Assembly (NCBI GenBank): GCA_965262485.1
Contig: OZ253540.1
Coordinates: forward strand, 2,418,001 to 2,482,000
Length of the DNA: 64,000 bases
Reading direction: 5' to 3'
From: Bin87 sp965262485
GTDB taxonomy: Bacteria > Chloroflexota > Dehalococcoidia > Lucifugimonadales > UBA3495
Shown here one piece after another: positions 52,870 through 62,325 of the stretch. The notes under the pieces were generated by a model that ran no database searches, was not told the origin of the DNA, and was given only the letters and a program-made list of their open reading frames with translations. The position numbers were made by a program, and so were the translations under genes. Each line of letters opens with the position of its first letter. The stretch's first letter is position 1.

Positions 52870-53044
52870 CAGGGCAAACGCATTCTAACTTTAGGGGGCC
52901 TCATATACCGTCATTCCCGCGAAAGCGGGAATCCATACAGCTTGCTTCCAGACAGTTGACGTACAAGCAAACGACCTGGATTCCCGCGAAAGCGGGAATG
53001 ACGGACGCCTGCAAAGCCGATTAAATTAGAATGCGTTTGCCCTG
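52870..53044. mobile_element. 175-bp ISAs1-type miniature element
   Basis: The ends CAGGGCAAACGCATTCTAA and TTAGAATGCGTTTGCCCTG are perfect inverted repeats resembling ISAs1 ends (CAGGGCAATCGCGTT). A perfect 10-bp duplication TCCTCGACCC flanks it (52860-52869, 53045-53054). Inside lies the GTCATTCCCGCGAAAGCGGG hairpin pair. It sits 85 nt before pyrF. Confidence 0.88.
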
Positions 53045-53128
53045 TCCTCGACCCATTCCGCCATGACAACCCCGGGAGACTGGGTTTATAATGCCGTAAT
53101 TGCTTTCCACCGTTTTTGCCAGGTGCCG

Positions 53129-53968
53129 ATGACCAGTTTCGTTGACCGGCTGCGCGCCGCTTCCGAAGAATCCCAAAGCCTTGTTAGCGTGGGTTTGGAC
53201 GTTAATCCCGAGGTGATGCCGGTTACCGACGTGGCTGAATTCAATCGAGCCATCGTGAACGAAACCGCCGATCTGGTTTGTGCCTATAAGCCCAATCTGG
53301 CATTTTATGAGGCATTGGGCCTGCCCGGATTGCGGGCGCTGGAATCTACCATCGGACACATCCGGGAGGTTGCGCCGCACAGCGTGATAATAGGTGATTG
53401 CAAGCGCGGCGACGTGGACTCTTCGGCGAAAGCGTACGTTAAAGCCATGTTCGACGTTTGGGGATTCGACGCCGTTACCATCAACCCCTGGGGCGGCAGC
53501 GATTCTATCGAACCGTGGCTCGGCGCACCGGATCGCGGTGTTTTCATCTGGTGTAGAGGTTCAAATCCGGGATCAGCCGACCTGCAGGACCTGGCGGTGG
53601 GCGCCGATGGACCGGGCTCAGAGCCGTTGTTTCTGCGGCTGGCCCGCCGGTCTAACCAATGGTCTGCGAAGGGAAATGTCGGTTTGGTGGTGGGCGCCAC
53701 GGTTCCCGAACAACTGGCAGCGGTGCGAGAAGTTTGCCCAGACCTGCCGTTGCTTATCCCCGGCGTGGGCGCGCAGGGCGGCGACCTGGAAGCAGCCGTG
53801 CTGCGTGGCGTGGACGCCGCGGGTCGTCTGGCGATCATCAACTCATCCCGAGGAATTATTTACGCTTCGCGAGGAAAGGATTTTGCCAGCGCGGCGCGTG
53901 TTGCGGCATCCAATCTGCGGAACAGTATCAACGGGATATTGCAGGCGGCGGGGTTGGGATGGGGTTAG
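53129..53968 (+). CDS. pyrF: orotidine-5'-phosphate decarboxylase
   Basis: Type 2 OMP decarboxylase, 279 residues. Active-site residues are in LVSVGLDVNP, CAYKPNLAFYEA, IIGDCKRGDVDSSAKAY (the Asp-Lys-Asp array), LLIPGVGAQGGDLE and IINSSRGIIYASRG. It makes UMP, the last pyrimidine biosynthesis step. ATG 53129 chosen because the fold begins there. DUF951 overlaps its end by 10 nt, and an MFS gene follows, forming a three-gene unit. Confidence 0.93.
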   Translation: MTSFVDRLRAASEESQSLVSVGLDVNPEVMPVTDVAEFNRAIVNETADLVCAYKPNLAFYEALGLPGLRALESTIGHIREVAPHSVIIGDCKRGDVDSSAKAYVKAMFDVWGFDAVTINPWGGSDSIEPWLGAPDRGVFIWCRGSNPGSADLQDLAVGADGPGSEPLFLRLARRSNQWSAKGNVGLVVGATVPEQLAAVREVCPDLPLLIPGVGAQGGDLEAAVLRGVDAAGRLAIINSSRGIIYASRGKDFASAARVAASNLRNSINGILQAAGLGWG

Positions 53969-54183
53969 ACCTGAAGCCCGGCGACATCGTTCGTCTGAAG
54001 AAGGCTCACCCGTGCGGGGGTTACCGTTGGCGAGTGAATCGGGTGGGTGGAGACATCGGCCTGTTTTGCCAAACCTGTGACCACTACATCATGGCGCCAC
54101 GGTTCCGGATCGAACGGCGAATCCGGGAAATAATACGCCCGCCTTCCGGCTCGGTCGAAGACAGCGAGCTTTCCCCATCGTGA
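53959..54183 (+). CDS. DUF951 family protein
   Basis: 74 residues: DLKPGDIVRLKKAHPCGGYR, WRVNRVGGDIGLFCQTCDHY and MAPRFRIERRIREI, the DUF951 pattern with three Cys (PCGG, CQTC) that may bind zinc. It overlaps pyrF by 10 nt and its stop overlaps the GTG of the next gene (GTGA). Often near translation and GTPase genes in Firmicutes and Chloroflexota; function unknown. Confidence 0.88.
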   Translation: MGLDLKPGDIVRLKKAHPCGGYRWRVNRVGGDIGLFCQTCDHYIMAPRFRIERRIREIIRPPSGSVEDSELSPS

Positions 54184-55445
54184 TATCCAGCGTAAGAAGG
54201 ACGCTGTTCACCCGGTACCGCAGTATTACATTACTCAGCATCACCGTGGCTCTTAATAGTTTCGGGATGGGAACCGTGGCGCCGGTGCTGCCCCTCTTTA
54301 CGCAGCAGGAGTATCACGTCAACGCGGCGCAGGTTGGCATTGCCATCGGGCTGTTCGGCGCGGGACGCCTGATTACCGGAGTTCCAGCCGGGTATTTGAC
54401 CCAGGTGTACGGACGCCGCCCGGTGATGGCCCTGGGAGCGGCGTTGAACCTGTTTGGCGCTGCCATGGTGTCCATGTCATTCCATTTCTGGTGGCTCACC
54501 GGATGGCGGTTTGTGTCCGGTTTGGGGGCAAACGCATTCTCGACGGTGTCAACGGTGTACCTGCGCGACGAGTCAACTCCCGAAACCAGGGGCCGCATAC
54601 TCAGCACGCATGAGATGAGCATTCTTTCCGGCCAGATCCTGGGGCCGTTGCTGGGAGGATATCTGGGATCGTGGTTCGGGCTCCGCGTTCCCCTCTTCGT
54701 CCAGGTTGGGCTGATGGCGTTGTCCCTGTTGGTAATCCTGTTCGTGCTGCCTGAGTCCCGTTGGCGCGAACAGCAGGCCGACCCACGGCGCCGACCGAGG
54801 CAGCAAACTGATCAGGAGGACGCGCCGGGTGAGGACCCGCCGGTGGAGAGGGGGCGTGGGTCGTTTCTGAGGCTCATGTTAAGCCCGGCGTTCATCTTTG
54901 TGGGCTTGTTTGCCATTATGATAGTGGCCAACCGCCAGGGCGCCCGGTTCAGCGTTATGCCCCTGTTCGGCAAGCTCAAGGGATTCGGGCCGGATCAACT
55001 GGGATTGTGGCTCAGCTTAACCCATTTTCCACAATTCTTTTTTACCCTGGCGTCGGGTTACCTTTCCGACCGGTTCGGCAGGAAATCACCGATAATTCCA
55101 TCGGTAATCCTGATGTGCGCCGGCATTGCTGCCTTCGTGTGGGCCGATAGCCTGTGGGAGCTGCTGCTATCCGGCGTGCTGTTGGGCATGGGTGAAGGAC
55201 TTGGCAGTCCGGCCGGCACCGTTTTCTTCGCAGACATCGCACCCGTCGGCATGGAAGGCGTGACCCTGGGCCTCTTTCGCAGCTTCGCCGGGGTGGGCAC
55301 CGTGTCCGGAGCGATGGCGTTCGGAGCCATTGCCGACGCTGCCGGATTCCCGTGGGCCTTGTGGGTGGATGCCATCCTGTTCGCCGCGGCGGGTATCGGA
55401 GTAATGCTCTTCGTGCGGGAAACGCTACGGCGGCGCAACAGTTAG
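54180..55445 (+). CDS. MFS transporter
   Basis: 421 residues and about 12 helices. The loop 2-3 signature lies in GRLITGVPAGYLTQVYGRRP, with TM5 motif LGPLLGGYLGSWFGLR and second half SGYLSDRFGRKSPIIP. A charged central loop (REQQADPRRRPRQQTDQEDA) divides the halves. GTG start overlaps the DUF951 stop. It resembles multidrug-type exporters; substrate unknown. Confidence 0.85.
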   Translation: MISSVRRTLFTRYRSITLLSITVALNSFGMGTVAPVLPLFTQQEYHVNAAQVGIAIGLFGAGRLITGVPAGYLTQVYGRRPVMALGAALNLFGAAMVSMSFHFWWLTGWRFVSGLGANAFSTVSTVYLRDESTPETRGRILSTHEMSILSGQILGPLLGGYLGSWFGLRVPLFVQVGLMALSLLVILFVLPESRWREQQADPRRRPRQQTDQEDAPGEDPPVERGRGSFLRLMLSPAFIFVGLFAIMIVANRQGARFSVMPLFGKLKGFGPDQLGLWLSLTHFPQFFFTLASGYLSDRFGRKSPIIPSVILMCAGIAAFVWADSLWELLLSGVLLGMGEGLGSPAGTVFFADIAPVGMEGVTLGLFRSFAGVGTVSGAMAFGAIADAAGFPWALWVDAILFAAAGIGVMLFVRETLRRRNS

Positions 55446-55460
55446 AGGGTGTCTAAAAAC

Positions 55461-55497
55461 TCCCTCTCCCCTTGTGGGAGAGGGATGGGGTGAGGGG
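55461..55497. repeat. CCCTCTCCC..GGGAGAGGG hairpin
   Basis: CTCCCTCTCCCCTTGTGGGA and GAGGGATGGGGTGAGGGG form a hairpin between two convergent MFS genes; it may act as a bidirectional terminator. Confidence 0.5.
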
Positions 55498-55549
55498 TCG
55501 TTCCCCCGCTATTCCACCTCTCGCCCGAGATTGCCCAGGCGCTACCCTC

Positions 55550-56887
55550 TCAGCCTCCGGTGGCCCTCGGCGGCCGCGCCCGCAACGTGGGGTGGTCGGT
55601 TCGCACCTTGAGCAGTGTGGCGGCCCCAATGATGAACAGCAGGGCGCTGGCTCCCAAAAGAGCGGTGTAGCCAAAGCCGGGACCGAACCAGACTGTCACC
55701 AAGTCCGGCAATGGGCCCATGAGCTTGGCGCCGGCGGCGCCCATCAGTGTGCCCAGATTAACGATGCCCATGTGCTGGGCTTCTCGGCCGGGAGTTCCCA
55801 GGTCGTTGGCCATTGCCCAGTGAGCAGTCAATATGACGCCCACCGCGGCGCCGATGACGCTGGCAACCAGTACCGCCAACAGGTAGGTGCTGACCCACAT
55901 CATGACCAGCGTCGATCCCACTGCGATCACGAAGCCTACCATCAGCACCGGTTTTCGACCAATGCGGTCTGATAGCCACCCGGCCGGGTAGGTTGTTAGA
56001 ATAAGCATACCGCCAACCCCGATGATCGCAACACCCAACGCTTCAGCCGGGTTATCCACCTGCACCTTGTCGCGCAGGAAGAAGAGGCCGTAGGTGGTGA
56101 ATATCACTACCGCAGCCAATATGGCCGCGCGCGATACTACGAACCACCCCAAATCAGGGTGCAGCCGGGTCATATTGGCCGTTTCCGGGAACGACATTTC
56201 AGAGCGGTGAAATGCCGCCGAAGCAATGCCGCGCGATCCGCCCGAGCGCAGGAAGATAGTGGCGCAACTGGCGCTGGTGGCGCCAACCATGATGATCGCA
56301 AACATGCCCAGCGTGGCCCATAACCAGTAAACTGTGTCCGGACCAGTATATTTCCCCACCGTCATGCCAGCCAGGAACAGCATGGAAGCGCCGCCCAGAG
56401 CCTCCAGAAGGGTTTTGATGGACGCCGATACTCCCAGGCGGTCTGATGGCACCAGTTCTCTGACGGAAGCCAGATAAGGGGTATAGGCGATACCGGAGTT
56501 GATCTGGATGAATAGCCAGGAAATGAGGAGGCTGCCGTAACTGAGGGGCATCGCCAGGGCTCCCATACCCACCGAAATGAACACGGAGCCCCAGATGAGA
56601 TACGGCAAGCGGCGACCGATGCGGGAGCGGGTGCGGTCGCTGGCCCATCCCACGGGAACCTGTACCGCTGCTCCGGCGAGCAGGCCGCCCAAACCCACGG
56701 CTCCAAGCAAAGTGTTCTTGGCGGCTTCCGGTGCAACCTGCAGCACCAGGATGGGCACTACAATGGTGTCCATCGCCAGGATAAAACCCGCCAATCCGAA
56801 ACTGTATGCGTTGAGGCGAACCAACGCGAACTTGCCCCACTGTTGGGTTGATGCGAGACTCGCGGTTTCGGTGGCAGGGTTGTTCAT
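55550..56887 (-). CDS. MFS transporter
   Basis: 445 residues, 12 helices. FALVRLNAYSFGLAGFILAM, PVGWASDRTRSRIGRRLPYL and YPAGWLSDRIGRKPVLMVG contain the duplicated loop 2-3 motif (G-x-x-SDR-x-GRR/K). The DRTRSRIGRRLPY run is like glycoside-pentoside-hexuronide or sucrose-type carriers. One ISAs1 copy is inserted just upstream of its start (duplicate at 56892), possibly separating it from its promoter. Confidence 0.85.
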   Translation of the reverse strand: MNNPATETASLASTQQWGKFALVRLNAYSFGLAGFILAMDTIVVPILVLQVAPEAAKNTLLGAVGLGGLLAGAAVQVPVGWASDRTRSRIGRRLPYLIWGSVFISVGMGALAMPLSYGSLLISWLFIQINSGIAYTPYLASVRELVPSDRLGVSASIKTLLEALGGASMLFLAGMTVGKYTGPDTVYWLWATLGMFAIIMVGATSASCATIFLRSGGSRGIASAAFHRSEMSFPETANMTRLHPDLGWFVVSRAAILAAVVIFTTYGLFFLRDKVQVDNPAEALGVAIIGVGGMLILTTYPAGWLSDRIGRKPVLMVGFVIAVGSTLVMMWVSTYLLAVLVASVIGAAVGVILTAHWAMANDLGTPGREAQHMGIVNLGTLMGAAGAKLMGPLPDLVTVWFGPGFGYTALLGASALLFIIGAATLLKVRTDHPTLRARPPRATGG

Positions 56888-56901
56888 GACGGAGCTAATA
56901 A

Positions 56902-58131
56902 CAGGGCAATCGCGTTTTAGCTGCGTAGGACTTTCAGCAGGTAGTCCTCCTTCCAGCCGGCCTGGAGGCGCTTCCCCTGGATGCCCACCTTAAGGCTCTT
57001 TTCGTTCTTGAGCAGATTGTGCGAAACCTGCCTCAGCGTCGCCATATTCTGCGGAGCGTGGTCCTTGCGGATTCGGCAATGGTCTTCCTTGAAAGTCACG
57101 TCCAGGCTCCAGTGCAAGGAGTTCTCGATGCTCCAGTGAGTGCGCACCACCTCCAGCAGGCGCTCCGCTGGCGCATCCAGGCTGCTGATGTAGTACCGGG
57201 GCTGTACCGTGGTCCCTGCCGGCGTCTCCCGGCGGCCCACCACCTTGACCACCGCGCGCAGGCCGGGCCATTCCTGGCCGGCGCTCAGGTACTCCAGACA
57301 ATCTGAGTCACTGATCACCCAGCACTCCCGGCGTTCTATCCGTCCGTGGTTCTTGTTCAGGGTGGTGGCGTAGTCGTGGGGAACATCCTCGAAGCCGAAC
57401 TCCTCCGCTCCCTCGAACAGGTCCCGCACGTCTGCATACAGTCGACCCTGGTTCTCCTTCAGGGACAGCGCGTAGTCGGCGCCCCGGTCCAGAATCCCCT
57501 GGGCGATTTCCTTCTGGCAGCCCATGGCGTCGATAGTGACGATGCACCCCTTCAGTTCCAGCAGTTGCAGCAACTGGGGAATGGCGGTGATTTCGTTGGA
57601 CTTCTCCTCGGTCTTCACCTGCCCCAGCGTCAGCGTGTTGGCCGAGGCCCAGGCGCTGACCAGATGGATGGCCCGCTGGCCCGAATTGCGGTCGTGGGAG
57701 CGCCGCACCGTCTTGCCGTCGATGGCTACCACTTCCCCGGGGATCAGGTCGGACACCGCCTGGGTCCAGGCCATGAAGCACTGCTGGAACTGCTCCGGGT
57801 CCAGCCGGGAGAAGACGTCGCCGAAGGTGTCGTGGGAGGGGACTCCGTTGGGCAGTTCCAGAAAAGTGCGGAACCACTCCTCCTTGCTCTTGCCGAACAA
57901 TTCGATGTAGACCCAGGAGTCCGCGCCGCAGATGACGGCGCAGATGGCAATGGCAATGATGTCCAGCAGCTGGTGCCGCTTGCAGCGGTCGATCCTGGGA
58001 TCCTCCAACGCCTCGAAATAATCCATAATGGACGCGCCCTGCTCCTTCCTCATTACTCCCCCCGTCTGTCCTTCACATCACTGGACTCGTATCCTTGGCC
58101 AAGTCTACCAACTTATAACGCGATTGCCCTG
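56902..58131. mobile_element. ISAs1-family insertion sequence, copy A (1230 bp)
   Basis: Inverted ends CAGGGCAATCGCGTT (56902) and AACGCGATTGCCCTG (to 58131); perfect 10-bp target duplication GAGCTAATAA at 56892-56901 and 58132-58141. Same length and encoded protein as copy B at 61096. Confidence 0.95.
56917..58053 (-). CDS. ISAs1-family transposase (H-repeat type)
   Basis: 378 residues: MDYFEALEDPRIDRCKRHQL, IAICAVICGADSWVYIELFG at the N-terminus. The catalytic residues lie in VVAIDGKTVRRSHDRNSGQR, CIVTIDAMGCQKEIAQ and THWSIENSLHWSLDVTFKED. Intact and the same as the protein at 61111. Confidence 0.93.
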   Translation of the reverse strand: MRKEQGASIMDYFEALEDPRIDRCKRHQLLDIIAIAICAVICGADSWVYIELFGKSKEEWFRTFLELPNGVPSHDTFGDVFSRLDPEQFQQCFMAWTQAVSDLIPGEVVAIDGKTVRRSHDRNSGQRAIHLVSAWASANTLTLGQVKTEEKSNEITAIPQLLQLLELKGCIVTIDAMGCQKEIAQGILDRGADYALSLKENQGRLYADVRDLFEGAEEFGFEDVPHDYATTLNKNHGRIERRECWVISDSDCLEYLSAGQEWPGLRAVVKVVGRRETPAGTTVQPRYYISSLDAPAERLLEVVRTHWSIENSLHWSLDVTFKEDHCRIRKDHAPQNMATLRQVSHNLLKNEKSLKVGIQGKRLQAGWKEDYLLKVLRS

Positions 58132-58243
58132 GAGCTAATAACCTCTGGAATCAAGCGTCCATACGAAGAGTATATGCTACAATGTCGCCGTTGCACTACC
58201 CTGAAATACGCGGGGGTTCGCGTCCGCGTTGCCGACGAGGTTG

Positions 58244-59299
58244 ATGTCCGTGCGTGTTTGCTCGTTGCTTCCCAGTGGCACTGAAATCCTGTTCGCGCTG
58301 GGATTGGGCGAACAGATTATAGGTGTAACCGACCTGTGTGATTACCCTCCGGCGGCGGCCACCAAACGCGTTGTTTGTCGTAGTCGCATTGATCCCTCCA
58401 GGCTGTCCAGCGCAGAGGTCGAGGCCGAAATGCACCGGATATTGTCTGCCGGCGAAAGCCCCTACGAGCTCGATGTCGAATGGCTGGAACAGGCGGCTCC
58501 GGAAGTCGTGCTGACTCAGGACTTGTGCTACTTTTGCGAGATCGATGCTGGCACCGTTAACAGCGCGGTACGACCTTTGGCGATTCCTCCCCAGGTTTTG
58601 AATTTGAACCCGCGGACGGTTAGCGAGATTTTGGAGAGTGTTATTGAGGTTGGCACGGCATGCGGGTCTGCGGACCGGGCCCAAGCGCTCCGGGCCTCGA
58701 TGCAATCCCGCATTAACGCGGTTGTCGAAGCCATTAATGACGTGCCACGCCGTCCGGCCGTTTTCTCGCTGGAGGGCGTGAATCCACTGGTTATCGGCGG
58801 CCATTGGGTCACTGATCTGCTGCTGCGGGCCGGCGGTCGCCTGCCGGAAAGATTTGTGCCCGGCTGCCCCGCGGAACGGATATCGTGGGACGACGTGCTG
58901 GAGGCGCAACCGGAAAAATTGTTTGTCGATCTGTGCTCGTCGGACCTGGCCCGCAGTGTGCGCGAGATTCCCTGGTTGGCGGCGCAGCACGGGTGGAACA
59001 GTTTGCCGGCGGTGCGAAATGGCGAAGTGTACCTGATCGACCACAGTACGCTGAGCCGTCCCGGCCCCAGGATAGTCGATGGGCTGGAGGCGCTGGCGCA
59101 GCTGACACATCCCGACCGCGTCACCGGAAAGATTCCCGCCGACATGGTGCTCAAGCTGGATGCTGATATCGCCCGCGATCTGCCGCCCGAACGCGTTGGT
59201 GACGCGTTTCGGGCCTGGCCGGATGGTCAATCGCAATGTGCAGATTTCCCGGACAATGGTTTAACGGCGTCTGGCGTTAGTGATACTAGCCGGGTATAA
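58244..59299 (+). CDS. BtuF-like corrinoid/metal-chelate binding protein
   Basis: 351 residues with the two-lobe periplasmic-binding fold: VCSLLPSGTEILFALGLGEQ, IIGVTDLCDYPPAA, ELDVEWLEQAAPEVVLTQDL and GNGEVYLIDHS-like VRNGEVYLIDHSTLSR. There is no signal peptide from ATG 58244, and no permease or ATPase nearby, so it may be cytoplasmic. A LCYFCEID segment with two Cys is unusual. A cobalamin-related role is the best guess. Confidence 0.78.
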   Translation: MSVRVCSLLPSGTEILFALGLGEQIIGVTDLCDYPPAAATKRVVCRSRIDPSRLSSAEVEAEMHRILSAGESPYELDVEWLEQAAPEVVLTQDLCYFCEIDAGTVNSAVRPLAIPPQVLNLNPRTVSEILESVIEVGTACGSADRAQALRASMQSRINAVVEAINDVPRRPAVFSLEGVNPLVIGGHWVTDLLLRAGGRLPERFVPGCPAERISWDDVLEAQPEKLFVDLCSSDLARSVREIPWLAAQHGWNSLPAVRNGEVYLIDHSTLSRPGPRIVDGLEALAQLTHPDRVTGKIPADMVLKLDADIARDLPPERVGDAFRAWPDGQSQCADFPDNGLTASGVSDTSRV

Positions 59300-59332
59300 T
59301 CATCGGAAAATTGCCAGAGGAGTGAATCCGCC

Positions 59333-59821
59333 GTGGTTGATTCAGTCGCATTTCGCACCGCGATGTCCAAATTTGCTACCGGCGTTACCGTAATAACTAC
59401 GCTGGACTCTCAGGGTTTTCCGCACGCTATGACCGCCAACGCCTTTACGTCGGTGTGTCTGGAACCGCCAACCTTGCTCGTGTGCGTGGCCCACAGCACA
59501 ATTACCTATGGGTACGTGGAGCAGCAATTGCGTATTGGCATAAACGTTCTGCGCGAGGATCAGGAAGAGCTTGGTCGTTATTTCGCCCGCCCGCCGGCCC
59601 GCCGCGAAGGCAACCCGGAATACTCCTACACTGCTGGCGCCCACGGCGTACCCGCTCTGGATGGCGCAATGGTGTTCTTCAACTGCGACATCATCGGCTC
59701 CCACGTTTACGGCGACCATACCGTGTACGTCGGCGAAGTCAAAGAGATGATGCAAAGTGACCAGGAAGCAACGCCGCTGATGTTCTACGACAGCCAATGG
59801 TATCATCCGGGCCAGGAATAA
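59333..59821 (+). CDS. flavin reductase family protein
   Basis: 162 residues: FRTAMSKFATGVTVITTLDS, TANAFTSVCLEPPTLLVCVA and INVLREDQEELGRYFA are standard for HpaC-like flavin reductases, followed by HTVYVGEVKEM. It supplies reduced flavin to monooxygenases, perhaps the LLM enzyme at 23327, which is not adjacent. GTG start 59333 with GAGGAGTG upstream. Confidence 0.88.
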   Translation: MVDSVAFRTAMSKFATGVTVITTLDSQGFPHAMTANAFTSVCLEPPTLLVCVAHSTITYGYVEQQLRIGINVLREDQEELGRYFARPPARREGNPEYSYTAGAHGVPALDGAMVFFNCDIIGSHVYGDHTVYVGEVKEMMQSDQEATPLMFYDSQWYHPGQE

Positions 59822-59853
59822 GGACATCTTCACGAAGCGGAGGCTAGGGGGAT

Positions 59854-60648
59854 ATGCTTGGTATTGATCGCATCTACCATGCCGACGCTTTCGACCTTTT
59901 CCCGCAGATTGATGACGGTTCCGTTGATCTCATCATCTGCGATGGTCCTTATGGGGTGACGACAAATGAATGGGACCGGGTCAGCAATGTCCAGGAATTC
60001 AATCTCGAGCTAATCCGCATTTTCTCAACCAAATTGAAAGATGGCGGCACGCTATATCTTTTTGGCAAACCGGACTGCATCGACTTCATTGACTACCGGC
60101 CGTATCTCAACCTCCGATCCCGGATAGTTTGGTATCAGCCAAGCCGCCTCGCGCAGGGCAGAATTAGTTACACCAATAATTACGACACGATTTGCTATTT
60201 CATTAAAGGCAAACGGCCTCTCACTTACAATCTTGACGCTATACGAGTCTCCCAACTGGTGGAATTGGAACACCGGTTGCGCTGCGAACGAGTTCCTTCC
60301 GTCGTTAACGGAAAATTCGGCAAGACCAAATTCAACGACAAGGGGAAAAACCCCGGCGACGTTTGGGGTGACATCAAGCAGCTGACTTACAAATCAAAGG
60401 AACTGGTCAGCCGGAAGGCTCTGAACACAGTCCAAAAGCCGGAGAAGCTTATTGAAAGGCTCGTATTGGCTAGCTCCTCAACTGGCGACTTAGTGCTAGA
60501 CCCATTTGCCGGAGTAGGAACTTGCCCTGTGGTATGTCGCCAACTTGACCGGCGCTTCATCGGAATCGAACAAGACGAGGGGTTCGTATCTGCGGCAAAC
60601 GACAGGTTGCTAGAGCTGGAAAGACGATTGTCCGGCCAGTTATTCTAA
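59854..60648 (+). CDS. type II DNA methyltransferase (beta class)
   Basis: 264 residues. Motif IV ICDGPYGV (a D-x-P-Y variant) comes before motif I LDPFAGVGTCPVV, the beta-class order shared by many N6-adenine and N4-cytosine methylases. A target-recognition region lies between. The gene next to it is a disrupted restriction endonuclease, starting 1 nt after its stop. With the nuclease lost, this would be a solitary methylase; the recognition site is unknown. Confidence 0.9.
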   Translation: MLGIDRIYHADAFDLFPQIDDGSVDLIICDGPYGVTTNEWDRVSNVQEFNLELIRIFSTKLKDGGTLYLFGKPDCIDFIDYRPYLNLRSRIVWYQPSRLAQGRISYTNNYDTICYFIKGKRPLTYNLDAIRVSQLVELEHRLRCERVPSVVNGKFGKTKFNDKGKNPGDVWGDIKQLTYKSKELVSRKALNTVQKPEKLIERLVLASSSTGDLVLDPFAGVGTCPVVCRQLDRRFIGIEQDEGFVSAANDRLLELERRLSGQLF

Positions 60649-60935
60649 TATGCCCGTGAAAATCCGCCGCCAAATAATTGACTTGGTATTGCAAGCGTCG
60701 GAACTAGTACGGTCAATTGGCATTGCCAATTTGCTGCAGCCCGGTTTAGTCAAAGAGATGATCACCGCTGACATACTCGGCCACGAACTTATCCATTCGA
60801 AGCGCGACGCAGATGCCCATGCCCCTGGCAACCCTGATGAAAAGTACGAATATCTTTCCTGCAAGGAAGGCGGGAGCGGTCAGCTAGATCGAATGTTCAA
60901 GGAACCGCCTAATAAACGAGACGAATCGCTTACTA

Positions 60936-61086
60936 GGCTGTGTTGACATTTACAGTCATTCCGGCGAAAGCGGGAATCCAGAGAGTCGGGGAGTGGCTAA
61001 TTTCGGGATAGTTATGCTTATTTGGAGCACTGGATGCCGGCGAAAGCCGGAATGACGAAATGAAATTTCAAAATGTCAACACAGCC
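60936..61086. mobile_element. TA-flanked MITE (151 bp) inside the restriction endonuclease
   Basis: GGCTGTGTTGACATTT and AAATGTCAACACAGCC are near-perfect terminal repeats with TA on both sides (60934-60935, 61087-61088). The interior has GTCATTCCGGCGAAAGCGGG and GCCGGCGAAAGCCGGAATGA hairpins. This is the best-preserved member of its family in the window. Confidence 0.9.
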
Positions 61087-61095
61087 TAGAATCAC

Positions 61096-62325
61096 CAGGG
61101 CAATCGCGTTTTAGCTGCGTAGGACTTTCAGCAGGTAGTCCTCCTTCCAGCCGGCCTGGAGGCGCTTCCCCTGGATGCCCACCTTAAGGCTCTTTTCGTT
61201 CTTGAGCAGATTGTGCGAAACCTGCCTCAGCGTCGCCATATTCTGCGGAGCGTGGTCCTTGCGGATTCGGCAATGGTCTTCCTTGAAAGTCACGTCCAGG
61301 CTCCAGTGCAAGGAGTTCTCGATGCTCCAGTGAGTGCGCACCACCTCCAGCAGGCGCTCCGCTGGCGCATCCAGGCTGCTGATGTAGTACCGGGGCTGTA
61401 CCGTGGTCCCTGCCGGCGTCTCCCGGCGGCCCACCACCTTGACCACCGCGCGCAGGCCGGGCCATTCCTGGCCGGCGCTCAGGTACTCCAGACAATCTGA
61501 GTCACTGATCACCCAGCACTCCCGGCGTTCTATCCGTCCGTGGTTCTTGTTCAGGGTGGTGGCGTAGTCGTGGGGAACATCCTCGAAGCCGAACTCCTCC
61601 GCTCCCTCGAACAGGTCCCGCACGTCTGCATACAGTCGACCCTGGTTCTCCTTCAGGGACAGCGCGTAGTCGGCGCCCCGGTCCAGAATCCCCTGGGCGA
61701 TTTCCTTCTGGCAGCCCATGGCGTCGATAGTGACGATGCACCCCTTCAGTTCCAGCAGTTGCAGCAACTGGGGAATGGCGGTGATTTCGTTGGACTTCTC
61801 CTCGGTCTTCACCTGCCCCAGCGTCAGCGTGTTGGCCGAGGCCCAGGCGCTGACCAGATGGATGGCCCGCTGGCCCGAATTGCGGTCGTGGGAGCGCCGC
61901 ACCGTCTTGCCGTCGATGGCTACCACTTCCCCGGGGATCAGGTCGGACACCGCCTGGGTCCAGGCCATGAAGCACTGCTGGAACTGCTCCGGGTCCAGCC
62001 GGGAGAAGACGTCGCCGAAGGTGTCGTGGGAGGGGACTCCGTTGGGCAGTTCCAGAAAAGTGCGGAACCACTCCTCCTTGCTCTTGCCGAACAATTCGAT
62101 GTAGACCCAGGAGTCCGCGCCGCAGATGACGGCGCAGATGGCAATGGCAATGATGTCCAGCAGCTGGTGCCGCTTGCAGCGGTCGATCCTGGGATCCTCC
62201 AACGCCTCGAAATAATCCATAATGGACGCGCCCTGCTCCTTCCTCATTACTCCCCCCGTCTGTCCTTCACATCACTGGACTCGTATCCTTGGCCAAGTCT
62301 ACCAACTTATAACGCGATTGCCCTG
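61096..62325. mobile_element. ISAs1-family insertion sequence, copy B (1230 bp)
   Basis: Ends as in copy A; perfect 10-bp duplication CTAGAATCAC at 61086-61095 and 62326-62335. The duplication includes the last base of the MITE, showing the MITE was there first. Confidence 0.95.
61111..62247 (-). CDS. ISAs1-family transposase (H-repeat type)
   Basis: Identical in protein to the transposase at 56917 (378 residues), with VVAIDGKTVRRSHDRNSGQR and NSLHWSLDVTFKED. Intact. It is transcribed opposite to the interrupted endonuclease gene. Confidence 0.93.
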   Translation of the reverse strand: MRKEQGASIMDYFEALEDPRIDRCKRHQLLDIIAIAICAVICGADSWVYIELFGKSKEEWFRTFLELPNGVPSHDTFGDVFSRLDPEQFQQCFMAWTQAVSDLIPGEVVAIDGKTVRRSHDRNSGQRAIHLVSAWASANTLTLGQVKTEEKSNEITAIPQLLQLLELKGCIVTIDAMGCQKEIAQGILDRGADYALSLKENQGRLYADVRDLFEGAEEFGFEDVPHDYATTLNKNHGRIERRECWVISDSDCLEYLSAGQEWPGLRAVVKVVGRRETPAGTTVQPRYYISSLDAPAERLLEVVRTHWSIENSLHWSLDVTFKEDHCRIRKDHAPQNMATLRQVSHNLLKNEKSLKVGIQGKRLQAGWKEDYLLKVLRS

